Of a DNA stretch of 42,853 bases, positions 1 through 9,556 are shown piece after piece; positions within the stretch are counted from its first letter, which is position 1, and every line of letters starts with the position of its first letter. The notes beneath the pieces were generated by a model. That model was not told the origin of the DNA. It worked only from the letters and a program-made list of their open reading frames with translations, and made no database searches. The position numbers and the translations under genes were made by a program. Source of the stretch: Desulfurococcales archaeon (lineage in GTDB: Archaea > Thermoproteota > Thermoprotei_A > Sulfolobales > NBVN01). The DNA is taken from assembly GCA_027023255.1 (NCBI GenBank), contig JALVVU010000094.1, positions 1-42,853 on the forward strand, read 5' to 3'.

Positions 1-2
1 TG

Positions 3-290
3 AGACCCAGCAACGTCACGTTATTCCTAGACAAGTCTGTTAGCATGAGCGCAGAGCATTCCAGGATGATACGTATGCGATCCCCTCAATGGGAGGTTAT
101 CCTGGCGTCGAAAGCGGATACTGAGGTAATAGCTTCTAGAGGAGTTATCGCTAGCAGCGACTACGTCATACTTATGGAAGCCAAGGAGGTCTACGACTTG
201 GCGGGCTCCATAGTCCTCAGGAAGTTCTCAAATCAGATAATAGATCTACTAGGATACCTTAAGCGAAACCTAAATAACCCAAAGAACTAA
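3..290 (+). CDS. DUF434-like protein, C-terminal part (5' truncated by window edge)
   Basis: Frame 3 is open from base 3 (RPSNVTLFLDKSVSMSAEHSRMIR...WEVILASKADTEVIASRGVIASSDYVIL); the pattern resembles DUF434 C-termini. The ORF-track start at 45 is probably internal. Confidence 0.6.
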   Translation, partial: RPSNVTLFLDKSVSMSAEHSRMIRMRSPQWEVILASKADTEVIASRGVIASSDYVILMEAKEVYDLAGSIVLRKFSNQIIDLLGYLKRNLNNPKN

Positions 291-305
291 AACACCAATT
301 GGCGA

Positions 306-380
306 GGGCCCGTAGCCTAGCCAGGATAGGGCGCCGGCCTTCTAAGCCGGCGGTCCGGGGTTCAAATCCCCGCGGGCCCG
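306..380 (+). tRNA. tRNA-Arg (TCT), CCA encoded at 381-383
   Basis: Acceptor GGGCCCG/CGGGCCC, anticodon stem CCGGC/GCCGG with loop CTTCTAA, T-loop TTCAAAT. Confidence 0.95.
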
Positions 381-489
381 CCACACACAACACGCGGGTT
401 CTTAAGGCTACGGGTACTATGAGATGCTATCTCGACGCTACAGCTCAAGTTTAATAATGAGAATATTCTGATGATCAAGCCTCTAGGCA

Positions 490-2142
490 CTAAGTAGTTG
501 GGTATATTGGCTGTAGTGCTTGAGACATTACTGAACTCAGTGGTTTCATCATTATATTCACTAGGATGTTTGACGCGTAGGCGCTTATGCCACCTAAGAG
601 TAATAATAAGCCCATGTAGTACATTACTGTGTGACGGAGTCCTCCATTCGTCATGGTTAGTGCACAGGAGTTTATCACTGTTAACGCTACTGCTGTACTT
701 AAGCTAAGTAACATTATTATTGGTTGGGGGATGGCGTAGAACGGTATTAGCGTTTGAATGCTTGATAGTGCCCTAGCAAATATTGACATTAGGCTTGTTA
801 TGAAAGTTATGAGTAATATGTTTGTTACGTGTAGCGCGTAAACTGAAGTCTCGAATGTTTTATGGACTTGGAACCTGCGTCTCCTTATCCTGTTTATCAT
901 TAGGGAGAGGTCGGAAAGTATTAGACCTACTTTATAGGTGTTGCCTCCGAACTTCAGTGTGTCACTTATTATTTCTGAGGACCTCCTGACGAGCTCAGAT
1001 GCGCTGCTTTTAGCGAATTCCTTTATGGCTACGCTGAAGCTAATGTTATTAGCTAGGAGAGTGTGTAGTCTTCTCACAGCTGACGCTATGCGCCCGAAAA
1101 CCACGCTTGTGAGGGGTTCAATGGCCTTCAGGGGGGACGGTATTATTGAAAGGTTATTGCCATACATACGGACGAAGACGGGGAAGTCCTCATCAACTAG
1201 GCGCACGTGATTCTCTATCTTCCTGATCAGATAGCCTGGCGCGAGCAGGAGTAACCCAACTACCGCTATCAAGAGGTACGCATCAATGTTTATGATGTAG
1301 AACAGGTACATTATAAAGATCCAGAGGCTAGCGGCAACACCCGCAAGTGTGGCCATGAATGGTACCTCAAGTACCTTCTTACGGGCTTTCCCCGCAATCA
1401 CGAGGAAGTCCTTAGGTAGACCTATGCGAAGCGTGATAAGCACAGCAGCCAAGGCTATGAAGGAACCTATGAAGGACACGTAAATAATCGTCAAGTCTCC
1501 ACCAAAGATTATGGATAGTACGAGTAGGTTAGAGATAACGAATATCACTGAAGTCATAACAGCTGTGTATACCCCTAGAAGTACACGTACAGAGTCCATA
1601 ACTCTGGAGTATATGTACTCGAACGTGTTCATGGAGTTTCTTAACTCGACCTCCATGAATCTCTCGATGTCCTCACCGACCTTAACGGCGGCTGCGTAAC
1701 GCTCCATGAAGTCCTTAAGGTACTTAACTTTCTCGGCATCCCTACTAACAATCATCATTGCACGCGGGAAGTCGTAGCCGTATTCCTTAACTAGAAGGTA
1801 AACGCGTTTGAAGAACTTAGCGTACTTGCCGTAGATGTTCTCCTTAGATACTGAGCCGACGACATTCATGTTGGATGTCTTGCTCGATGCTACTGAAAGC
1901 ATGTGTGCCAGCATGAATATGAAGTCAATGTCTGGTTCGTATTTTTCTTTCTTTACGCCCATAAGTTGAGGCATATAGAAAATAATGAACAACGCGAAGG
2001 AAACTGTACCCAGGATCACATAATTTGTTGGGTACGGTATCTTGACATACATTACGACATAGTATACGACATAAGCAATAACGGATATCGCCAGAGACTT
2101 AAGCACGACATCCTTAGGCTTAGGTAATTTCATATGCTTCAT
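490..2142 (-). CDS. arlJ: Archaellum assembly membrane protein ArlJ (FlaJ)
   Basis: 550 aa polytopic T2SF-like protein directly downstream of arlI; position and TM pattern match FlaJ. Confidence 0.92.
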   Translation of the reverse strand: MKHMKLPKPKDVVLKSLAISVIAYVVYYVVMYVKIPYPTNYVILGTVSFALFIIFYMPQLMGVKKEKYEPDIDFIFMLAHMLSVASSKTSNMNVVGSVSKENIYGKYAKFFKRVYLLVKEYGYDFPRAMMIVSRDAEKVKYLKDFMERYAAAVKVGEDIERFMEVELRNSMNTFEYIYSRVMDSVRVLLGVYTAVMTSVIFVISNLLVLSIIFGGDLTIIYVSFIGSFIALAAVLITLRIGLPKDFLVIAGKARKKVLEVPFMATLAGVAASLWIFIMYLFYIINIDAYLLIAVVGLLLLAPGYLIRKIENHVRLVDEDFPVFVRMYGNNLSIIPSPLKAIEPLTSVVFGRIASAVRRLHTLLANNISFSVAIKEFAKSSASELVRRSSEIISDTLKFGGNTYKVGLILSDLSLMINRIRRRRFQVHKTFETSVYALHVTNILLITFITSLMSIFARALSSIQTLIPFYAIPQPIIMLLSLSTAVALTVINSCALTMTNGGLRHTVMYYMGLLLLLGGISAYASNILVNIMMKPLSSVMSQALQPIYPTT

Positions 2143-5100
2143 AGCAGGGTCCCCGCCCTTAACCTCCTCAGAGCTTCCTCAACACCTAACTCATCAGCCT
2201 TCACAACAGCTTTCCACACGTCCCAGTAGTTGAATATCTTACGCCTAACCATTTCCTCTAGGAACGTTCTCCTTAGCTCGAGCTCATCGTATATCTCCTT
2301 TATCCTGCTCCTAGGTATGCCCTTCATTACCGCTATCTTCTCCTCAAGTAAGTAGCTTGCTCCCCTACCGCTGAATATGAATCTGTCGGTCGACGGGTCC
2401 CAGACGAAGACCGGTACGGCTAGGATGCTGTCAGTTGAGGGGTCATAACCTATTAGCTCGTAGAGCTTAATCATTCTTCTCGCAAGGAACCCTTGCTTTG
2501 TGTACACGGCGCTTTGGAACCAAGCAAAGTTCAAGGAATCCATGTTGGTTTTCGGCACGTTTATTGGGTGATTAGTGAGCCTCTGAACAAGTCTGTCGAT
2601 GTCAGCAGCGTGGAACGTGGAGAGTACGGGGTGACCAGTGTTATGTAGTGCTATTGGTATTTCTCCTCCAATGAATAACTCTGTTCCGGGTACGGATATA
2701 TCATAGACATAACCATCATACCTCTTTTTCTTCACATCGATGACTTTCAGTAGTGCTATATCGCTTTCCAAGATCTTTTTTGCTCTTTCTAGTAGTTTCT
2801 TGGATTCCTCGTCAAGGCTCTTCTTGTATTTCTCTATGAATTCTATTATCTTCTTAGCAGTCTTCCTCAAAACAAATCTTTGTCTTCCGTACTTATATCT
2901 ATGTATAACGTATGTTAAGGCTAGCGGAAGTTTCTTCTCTAAATTATTTCTCTCTATTATCTTGATTAAAGGCTTTAGTGGTATCCGATCACTCCAATTC
3001 CTAATACTTTGTCTTGGGAATAGTCTTACGTGAATATCATAGTATCTGCCGTATCTTTTATCTTCGATTTCAAACATTTTTGATTCTAAGCCGGCTAGCC
3101 TTGCAAGCCATACAAGCTCTACCGCTAGTCTCCTATTCTTCGTAGTGTACACCACTATTCCTCCTCTGACATTAGTTCTCCGGGCATCAGCCACGTAACC
3201 CTCAAAGAATCCTCTAGTTACGCTAGGCGGTGAACTCCAAAGCTCGTTTGGTACGCGCTTCTCAGTCAATTTCCTACCAACTAAGCTTGCAATAGTATAT
3301 GCTAGTGGGGCATTGTGCACTTTAACAACACTATAGGTTTGCCTATCTCTTATTGAAATATTTGCACTAAGCTTCTTAATGATCCTAATGGTCTTCTCCA
3401 TTAAGGTTTTCTCACTAGCACCCATGGACATAGCTACTACGGGATTCAGCCCATTCTTATACTCGATGCAACCGTCAGCCAAATAAGTGCCCAGAAGGAA
3501 TGCTATCTCCCTATCCAGAACTAGTTGTCTCTTTAAGGGTTTGCTGCTTCCTATCTTAACATCGTTATTCACTAACCTTACTCTATGGTTATGTTTTCTC
3601 AATAAGTCATATACGTCAATAATCTCTAGCTTTCTCTCGTCTGTATGTCTCTTGACAAATGATACAAGTAGGTCGCCCTTCTTTAATTGACTAACAGGTT
3701 TAGGAGACACTTCTAAAGTGTCTTCATCCAATACGAATACACTGTGAGAGCCTGTAGCCTTTAGGACTCCTTTACCCTCATATGTTATCTCATAGATTTC
3801 TGAAGCTCTGTGTCGAAGTACGTACCTTATCTTAGACCACTTTACCCTGCCATTCTTATCCATTGATAACACAGAGTACTTATCAACAGGCTTAGGTGTT
3901 CTCTCTTCGTCTTCCTCATAGTATTTGTCTACGAATTCCCCTATATTCACGAACTCCACTCTACCTGTTTCGTCATTTCTTACCAGTATTGGCGTGTCCC
4001 AGGAAACACTTTGCATTGCTTGGAACGCTATGTTACCCTCAGCTCCACGTATCTCACCGACTATGATGTAGTTAGGTCGCTGTCTGAGGGCGGCCTTGAG
4101 TAAGTCGAACATTGTGACGCTGCTTTCCGGCTTACCAGTGTCTCTAGTTAGTTCCCTTGTCCAGTTGGGGTGCGGTACTATGACCTCGGCTGTGTCCTCG
4201 ATAGACACTATCTTGGCGCTTGGTCTTATGAACACAAGCATGGCTGTTAGTGAGGTCGTCTTGCCACTGGCTGTCTCGCCACATATGAAGCCGCTCATGC
4301 CTTCCCTCAGCAGGATCCACATGTATGCTGCGACCCTAGCGTCGAAGGTGCCCCAGTTTATGAGCTGAGTTACGCTTAGCGGGGTCTTTGACACTTTACG
4401 GATCGTGAAGTTGGAGCCTCTTAAGCTAACGTCAGTTCCGTACACTATGTTTATACGTGAACCGTCAGGTAATGTCGCGTCCACTATGGGCCTAGCGTTT
4501 GATAGTGGCTTACCGATCTTCTCGGCTAGCGCTATTAAGTACGCGTTAAGTTCATCATGACTCTTGAACCCTATGTTGCTCTCCATGGGCCCGAATACCT
4601 TATGTATTATAAAGATGTTACCTAATCCACTGCATGATATGTCCTCTATGTATGGGTCACGTATGAAGGGCTCAAGCAATCCTACACTTATCTTATCCCT
4701 GACTATGTGGTATATCACAGCGTTAAGCAGCTCCTCAGGCTTCACGTACTTGATCGTCTCCTTACCTCCATTGCCGCTATTGCTCCCGCGCTTCCTGAAC
4801 GCTAACCTCCTCTTACCTCCGTTAGGGCCTCCTAAGCTAGTGAAGGACGATTTAACTAACTCGAGTAACATGCAGGCCTTCTCTTGCGGCGACTTCGGTA
4901 TATAGCCCTCAGGAATCTTAGCCGCAATTAATTCCTCAGCCTTACGCAATATCTCTTCAGGAGGCCTAGGCGGCTCTATAACTATGTACCTAGCGTATCC
5001 TCCCTCAGTTCGCTCGCTGAGCGCGTGAATGAATATCCCGCCACCGACCGGGTAGATCACGTTGAATTGTTTCTTGAACTTATATTCGCCGGGTACCTTA

Positions 5101-5279
5101 TCAACGAAGTCAGGCTCTCCGTAATTTTCTCTAACCTGCGCTATGTACTCCTTCAAGTACCACGGCTCTCCCTCCTCATGGTAAGGCAGTTTACACTCCG
5201 CACTAAACTTAATCTCCTCAACCCTCTTCTTCCTGAGCCGTAGTTTCGGGACAGGCACCTTCAGTGCCACACGCCTCAC
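2139..5279 (-). CDS. arlI: Archaellum motor ATPase ArlI (FlaI), intein-containing precursor
   Basis: Walker A GETASGKTT, GEIRGAEGNIAFQAMQ, TGHPVLSTFHA. 1046 aa precursor interrupted by an intein; joined exteins about 589 aa. Confidence 0.95.
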   Translation of the reverse strand: MRRVALKVPVPKLRLRKKRVEEIKFSAECKLPYHEEGEPWYLKEYIAQVRENYGEPDFVDKVPGEYKFKKQFNVIYPVGGGIFIHALSERTEGGYARYIVIEPPRPPEEILRKAEELIAAKIPEGYIPKSPQEKACMLLELVKSSFTSLGGPNGGKRRLAFRKRGSNSGNGGKETIKYVKPEELLNAVIYHIVRDKISVGLLEPFIRDPYIEDISCSGLGNIFIIHKVFGPMESNIGFKSHDELNAYLIALAEKIGKPLSNARPIVDATLPDGSRINIVYGTDVSLRGSNFTIRKVSKTPLSVTQLINWGTFDARVAAYMWILLREGMSGFICGETASGKTTSLTAMLVFIRPSAKIVSIEDTAEVIVPHPNWTRELTRDTGKPESSVTMFDLLKAALRQRPNYIIVGEIRGAEGNIAFQAMQSVSWDTPILVRNDETGRVEFVNIGEFVDKYYEEDEERTPKPVDKYSVLSMDKNGRVKWSKIRYVLRHRASEIYEITYEGKGVLKATGSHSVFVLDEDTLEVSPKPVSQLKKGDLLVSFVKRHTDERKLEIIDVYDLLRKHNHRVRLVNNDVKIGSSKPLKRQLVLDREIAFLLGTYLADGCIEYKNGLNPVVAMSMGASEKTLMEKTIRIIKKLSANISIRDRQTYSVVKVHNAPLAYTIASLVGRKLTEKRVPNELWSSPPSVTRGFFEGYVADARRTNVRGGIVVYTTKNRRLAVELVWLARLAGLESKMFEIEDKRYGRYYDIHVRLFPRQSIRNWSDRIPLKPLIKIIERNNLEKKLPLALTYVIHRYKYGRQRFVLRKTAKKIIEFIEKYKKSLDEESKKLLERAKKILESDIALLKVIDVKKKRYDGYVYDISVPGTELFIGGEIPIALHNTGHPVLSTFHAADIDRLVQRLTNHPINVPKTNMDSLNFAWFQSAVYTKQGFLARRMIKLYELIGYDPSTDSILAVPVFVWDPSTDRFIFSGRGASYLLEEKIAVMKGIPRSRIKEIYDELELRRTFLEEMVRRKIFNYWDVWKAVVKADELGVEEALRRLRAGTLL
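2640..4010 (-). mobile_element. LAGLIDADG homing-endonuclease intein inside ArlI (457 aa)
   Basis: Starts SVSWDTPILVR right after AMQ and ends EIPIALHN right before TGHP. Dodecapeptide-like motifs LLGTYLADGCIE and FFEGYVADARR; block-F-like VYDISVPGTELFIGGEIPIALHN. Confidence 0.93.
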
Positions 5280-5283
5280 CCCC

Positions 5284-6003
5284 TTACGCCTTAGCCGCCT
5301 TGATCGGGACTATCTTAATACCCATTGCGGGGTCAACATCGAAAGTAATTGAGGTCTCAGCCCCAGGAGGCATACCCCTCATCTTGACTACGCTCATGAC
5401 CTTCAGTATCCTACCACCTATGGCCTCATTCCTAACCTTGATGTATCCGTCACACATCCCACGTATTTTAGATGCTAATGCTGGTTCCGTTGCGTTGGGA
5501 TGCATCGTCAGTATCACTGACTTCCCTATACTTGTGAGTAGCCTTAGCCTCTTCATGAAGTTCAGCACGGTACTCGTATCCGCGTATGTCAGTAGCTGCG
5601 TTAAGGAATCTATGAGAGCTACGTCAAAGTGCTTCTGGTTCTTCTCTAGGTACTCAGCTAGTACGGGTAGTATTAAGCGACCTAGCCGACGTCTCCACTC
5701 AAACCTCTTGAGATGAAGAGTAAGTATGCGTAGCTGCCCGAACATGTAGAACTTATCAGCATCAACTAATTGTATTTCCTTCATACTCCTAACCAGCTCC
5801 CTCGGCGTGACCTCAGTAGCTATCACTAACCCCTTAAGCCCCCTCTTCAGTGCTCCGTAAAGGAACTGTTGTCCTAGGGCACTCTTACCGGATCCGTGAT
5901 CCCCCTCAATAAGTATTAGGTTCGGATGCGGGAACCCGCCTCCCAGCCTTATGTCGAGCTCCTCGTTTCCTGTGGAAATTATGACGTGCCTCATCCTTAC
6001 CAC
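5284..6003 (-). CDS. arlH: Archaellum KaiC-like ATPase ArlH (FlaH)
   Basis: P-loop EGDHGSGKSALGQQFLYG, DVALIDSLTQ; between arlF and arlI. Confidence 0.93.
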   Translation of the reverse strand: MVRMRHVIISTGNEELDIRLGGGFPHPNLILIEGDHGSGKSALGQQFLYGALKRGLKGLVIATEVTPRELVRSMKEIQLVDADKFYMFGQLRILTLHLKRFEWRRRLGRLILPVLAEYLEKNQKHFDVALIDSLTQLLTYADTSTVLNFMKRLRLLTSIGKSVILTMHPNATEPALASKIRGMCDGYIKVRNEAIGGRILKVMSVVKMRGMPPGAETSITFDVDPAMGIKIVPIKAAKA

Positions 6004-6506
6004 CCTAGGGCATACTCACCTTTAGAGCCTGATGGGGAGACAAGGATTACCAGTATCGGTTGTGCGCTAGAGGAGGGGGTAGGTAAGGTTATGGTGATCT
6101 CGGCCTTCTCCCCAGGTGCTAGATAGTCTCCTGAAGAAAGTGTTCGAGTTGTGTTGCCGACGTATATCGCGTTAAGTGACCAACCAGGGTTGCTACCGTA
6201 ATCTAGTAGGTACGTTTCTGTTTTGTTTAGTGTGTCAACATACTTGACCACTACTTGCATCGCCGTTAGTGGGATTAGGGAGACACCCTCCACTGTGAAG
6301 TTCACTTCTAGTGTTGTTGAGTTGATGATCGTTCCGTTAAGTATGAGTATCATTTGGTGGACAGCTAGGGCCTCCCTCTCTAAGCTAGTGGTCGCTTGAT
6401 GGTGTAATACAAGCACAGCGGTAACTATTAACGACACACCCGCAACTATTAGCGATATAAGCACAAATGCAACTATAGTGCCCGCTATTGTTATTTCGCT
6501 TGGCAT
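5997..6506 (-). CDS. arlF: Archaellum stator protein ArlF (FlaF)
   Basis: N-terminal TM segment (MPSEITIAGTIVAFVLISLIVAG), beta-rich C-terminal domain, operon position before arlH. Confidence 0.8.
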   Translation of the reverse strand: MPSEITIAGTIVAFVLISLIVAGVSLIVTAVLVLHHQATTSLEREALAVHQMILILNGTIINSTTLEVNFTVEGVSLIPLTAMQVVVKYVDTLNKTETYLLDYGSNPGWSLNAIYVGNTTRTLSSGDYLAPGEKAEITITLPTPSSSAQPILVILVSPSGSKGEYALGW

Positions 6507-6512
6507 GGTTCA

Positions 6513-7001
6513 TCACCCTGGCAACACCTCCTCAGTATATGCACCGGAGGGGAGAACTACCTTAACTTCAACAGCACCTAAGCCTGTGGTGTTATACGGA
6601 ACCTTAATTACTATGGTCTCTCCAGGGCTCCAGACACTATCGCCGTCTAAGTCAACGATGCTTGCGGTTGTCGGCGACGCTATGTTCGATATCAGGAACA
6701 TTCTGGGGTATCCGTTATACGGTCCTATGTACACTTCCGACCTATTGTAAAGGTCTGTCTCAGATATCTCAATACCTCCAACGTTCTTCACGTATATTAC
6801 GTACTCATTTTGAGTCTGGTTGTAGAAGCCAGCCACTATCTTGATGTTTGTCTGTAATTCCTCTAATTTACTATTTATTACGTTAGATAGCACGCTATTG
6901 ACATACCCCATCCTACCTATAACGTAAGCTGCGAATATCGACGCTAGTATTACACCCACTATCGTTAATATTGCATGTACTATCGCTGTTGACTCGCCCA
7001 T
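6513..7001 (-). CDS. arlG: Archaellum stator protein ArlG (FlaG)
   Basis: N-terminal TM (STAIVHAILTIVGVILASIFAAYVIG), archaellin-like beta domain, crenarchaeal gene order. Confidence 0.82.
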   Translation of the reverse strand: MGESTAIVHAILTIVGVILASIFAAYVIGRMGYVNSVLSNVINSKLEELQTNIKIVAGFYNQTQNEYVIYVKNVGGIEISETDLYNRSEVYIGPYNGYPRMFLISNIASPTTASIVDLDGDSVWSPGETIVIKVPYNTTGLGAVEVKVVLPSGAYTEEVLPG

Positions 7002-7011
7002 TCATGATCCC

Positions 7012-7773
7012 TCAGCCCGCCTTATTGGTGGGAGCCTCTCCTGAACGTGCGCGAGGCCCGTCACCACTTCTGGAGGGAGTCCTCCTAGCAATGTTCTCGG
7101 CGATAACTCGTAACGCCTCCTCCTCAAGCACCTCATCATTTATGCCTAGGCCTTTAGCGAGTAACGTCATGAGAAGTATTTGTTCCTCAGGTCCTAACCC
7201 GCTGGCATAGCCCTCGTTAATGGCTCTAAGGACGTTTTTAACTAGGTCTGCGTCTTCCCTCGTTATTAGCCTAAGACCCACGAAGATCTCTATATATCGC
7301 TCAAGTAATTCAGGCGGTACCTTATCTCTTAGGTTAGACACGACACGCATTAACCGCATTATTCTCCGTAATTTATTCTCAGTACCTAGCGCTAGGCGTA
7401 TTACTCCTGGTGACGTATAACTCGCCAGTTTTTCTAGATCACCCTTCTCTTTAGACAATAGGGCGTCTGGTTTGTTTGCTGAGGTCTCAGAAACTAGTTC
7501 GCTATCAGTTCTGTTCGGTATTGTATCCTCCTTGTTTCCTTCCTTAGTAGGCTTACTTAGCGGTATAGCCTCCACCTTAGCTTTATAATTGTGGGCTTCT
7601 TCAGTGCCTTCATTGCTGTACGTGTGTGATATTCTATTCAGGGGATTAGTGAGTTCGGTGACGGTTTCCCTAAGCTCCATTACCGCCTCCTTTAGAGCCT
7701 CAACTAATTGACTCAGATCTTCACTCCTCCTTGCAGTAGTTTCTATTTTACCTGTCTCGCTCACCGGGACCAC
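7012..7773 (-). CDS. Putative archaellum accessory protein in the ArlX slot, with ArlD/E-like C-terminal helical region
   Basis: Coiled-coil-like N-terminus; LRDKVPPELLERYIEIFVGLRLITREDADLVKNVL resembles the FlaD/E domain; no TM segment; in arl operon. Confidence 0.6.
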   Translation of the reverse strand: MVPVSETGKIETTARRSEDLSQLVEALKEAVMELRETVTELTNPLNRISHTYSNEGTEEAHNYKAKVEAIPLSKPTKEGNKEDTIPNRTDSELVSETSANKPDALLSKEKGDLEKLASYTSPGVIRLALGTENKLRRIMRLMRVVSNLRDKVPPELLERYIEIFVGLRLITREDADLVKNVLRAINEGYASGLGPEEQILLMTLLAKGLGINDEVLEEEALRVIAENIARRTPSRSGDGPRARSGEAPTNKAG

Positions 7774-7899
7774 CCCCTCCTTACTTTTCCTCTCATACGA
7801 CCACCTCTGTGCAAGAAAGCGAAGTAGTTTCCGTATGCTAGATCTACAGATAATGCACTTGCAAGGCCATGTTTCATCGATAATGTCCTCAATTGCTTC

Positions 7900-8145
7900 T
7901 CACCCCCTAGTAAGACCTCTTAGGGCAACCAGAGAAAAGTGAGCAAGGATAATCATAACTGGTACTATTAGCATTGCGCTCCACAAGGGTAGGGGTTTCC
8001 TCAAGTAGACTGCGTAATGATATAGTAGTAACGCGAGAGTAGCTAATGTAACTGTTGATAGTATGAGTATAGTGCAGACTACGTTGGATAATCTGAGCTT
8101 CAAAGAAAAAACATTCATTATTCTTTTATCTGTATTGCTAATCAT
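7900..8145 (-). CDS. Small two-TM protein in arl operon
   Basis: 81 aa with two hydrophobic segments between arlB and the ArlX-like gene. Confidence 0.6.
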   Translation of the reverse strand: MISNTDKRIMNVFSLKLRLSNVVCTILILSTVTLATLALLLYHYAVYLRKPLPLWSAMLIVPVMIILAHFSLVALRGLTRG

Positions 8146-8156
8146 TGCTTACCACC

Positions 8157-8927
8157 TCACCCGAGTGTGATTACGGAATCTGCTGGCAGAGTTGCTGGCA
8201 TAGTACGGTCAACAGTTAACGGCGCACCAGAGGGTGGATGAATTTCTATACTTATGGAATCGTAAGCACTGAGTGCCGTCGCGTTCGGTAGGTAGGTTAG
8301 TACTAAAGCTTTCTCACCATTCTGTAGTACGGCATCGATCTTCGTATTCTTTATGAATACTATAAATACTACCGGTGTGTTTGCCGAAACATTGCCGTTC
8401 GCCACTAATTTACTAGTAATGTTACCTATTACTGTCCTGAGGGCATCTAGATTGCTGATGTTCGAATCGGTTAGCGTTAAGTTAAGCTTCCCTGCTCCAA
8501 AGCCTAGATAGTTACTTATTATATACTCAACTGCCGGGTTGTCTGAGGTTAGTCCATTACTACCGATGTAGAGGGCGCCTTCATACGCATTCTCTAAAGC
8601 CGCTTTATTCGTTATCAGTACCGATATTGTCGTCCTGCTGTAGCCTAAGTCGACAGCTTGTTTGCCAGGCGCTAGCTTTATGGGGACTGCTATGAAGTCT
8701 ACTTTACTATTACTGTTAACTAGGGCTGCAGTGCTACCATCAACCTGAAGTGCTGAGGTGGCGCCCTCCAAACCTGTTTGTATTGCTTCTTTGGCTTTCT
8801 GGGTTGTGAACATACCCATATTTAGCACTACGAATGCTAGTGCTGCAGCGACGACTACGAACGCTATCATGACGATGGCTGCTTCAATACCGGTTATACC
8901 TTTTCTGGATTTCCTTCCGAGGTTCAT
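8157..8927 (-). CDS. arlB: Archaellin ArlB (FlaB)
   Basis: Class III signal peptide MNLGRKSRKG|ITGIEAAIVMIAFVVVAAALAFVVLNMG. Start at 8927 preferred over ORF-track 8978 because AGGTGACACC precedes it. Confidence 0.93.
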   Translation of the reverse strand: MNLGRKSRKGITGIEAAIVMIAFVVVAAALAFVVLNMGMFTTQKAKEAIQTGLEGATSALQVDGSTAALVNSNSKVDFIAVPIKLAPGKQAVDLGYSRTTISVLITNKAALENAYEGALYIGSNGLTSDNPAVEYIISNYLGFGAGKLNLTLTDSNISNLDALRTVIGNITSKLVANGNVSANTPVVFIVFIKNTKIDAVLQNGEKALVLTYLPNATALSAYDSISIEIHPPSGAPLTVDRTMPATLPADSVITLG

Positions 8928-8958
8928 GTTAGGTGTCACCTCATGAAGAGAGGCGAGC

Positions 8959-8980
8959 GCGTGTCGCTTATAAGACACGC
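8959..8980. promoter_or_regulatory. arlB TATA-like element inside an inverted repeat
   Basis: GCGTGTC-gcttataa-GACACGC, perfect 7-bp arms around CTTATAAG, about 40 nt upstream of the proposed arlB start. Confidence 0.6.
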
Positions 8981-9124
8981 AGTAGTTCGGTGGTTCTACG
9001 GTACGTTGTGATAGCCTTGGGACTACGTGGAACGCCTAATTGATTAAAGCGTGGTTCTGAGGACCGCAGAATGTCGACTTGTCTTTTTTTACGAATGCCT
9101 GCGACCTACTGGTAGGGAAGCGGA

Positions 9125-9499
9125 GTGGATGTACCTAAGGAGTTCCTTAGCATGTTTGTTGACGGTAGGCTGATAGTTGATGCTTGTTTACTTGGCGATG
9201 GGAATATGCTTGGGTGCCACGTGGGCGATGATAGCGAAGTTGACTTCATCGCGGTCTTAGCTGGTAGGTTGCCGGGTCATCCAGGCTACGTTTACATGTT
9301 TTACAGGAGGCGATCGGGGTGGGTGTATTTCCTGGTTCCCTTAGCAAGAGGTATCTGGCTCCTTCTTAAGGCCTCTTACGGGTACTTAGCTGAGAGACGT
9401 AGCATGCACGTTTTACTGGATACCTTGACGGAGATGTCTTACCGCATAGGTAGTATATTAGAAAAGAAGTATTCAAAAACTTTTCTTCCAACGAACTAG
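9125..9499 (+). CDS. Hypothetical protein between arlB and an archaellum-regulator-like gene
   Basis: 124 aa ORF from GTG, divergent from arlB; no recognised family. Confidence 0.5.
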   Translation: MDVPKEFLSMFVDGRLIVDACLLGDGNMLGCHVGDDSEVDFIAVLAGRLPGHPGYVYMFYRRRSGWVYFLVPLARGIWLLLKASYGYLAERRSMHVLLDTLTEMSYRIGSILEKKYSKTFLPTN

Positions 9500-9556
9500 T
9501 AATTCTATGGGTATTTCGACTATTAACTACTCTTTTATCGTAATACGTAGGGAGGG

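Noticed and set aside
2740-3033. + strand ORF opposite the ArlI intein
   Set aside because: Shadow ORF; the minus strand has recognisable intein motifs.
4564-4905. 113-aa + strand ORF opposite arlI
   Set aside because: Shadow ORF of a conserved ATPase; no family features.
5264-5716. 150-aa + strand ORF opposite arlH
   Set aside because: Shadow ORF; arlH on the minus strand is unambiguous.
8990-9055. Possible C/D sRNA (GTGATAG ... CTGA) upstream of arlB
   Set aside because: C box deviates at two key positions and internal D'/C' boxes are not evident.
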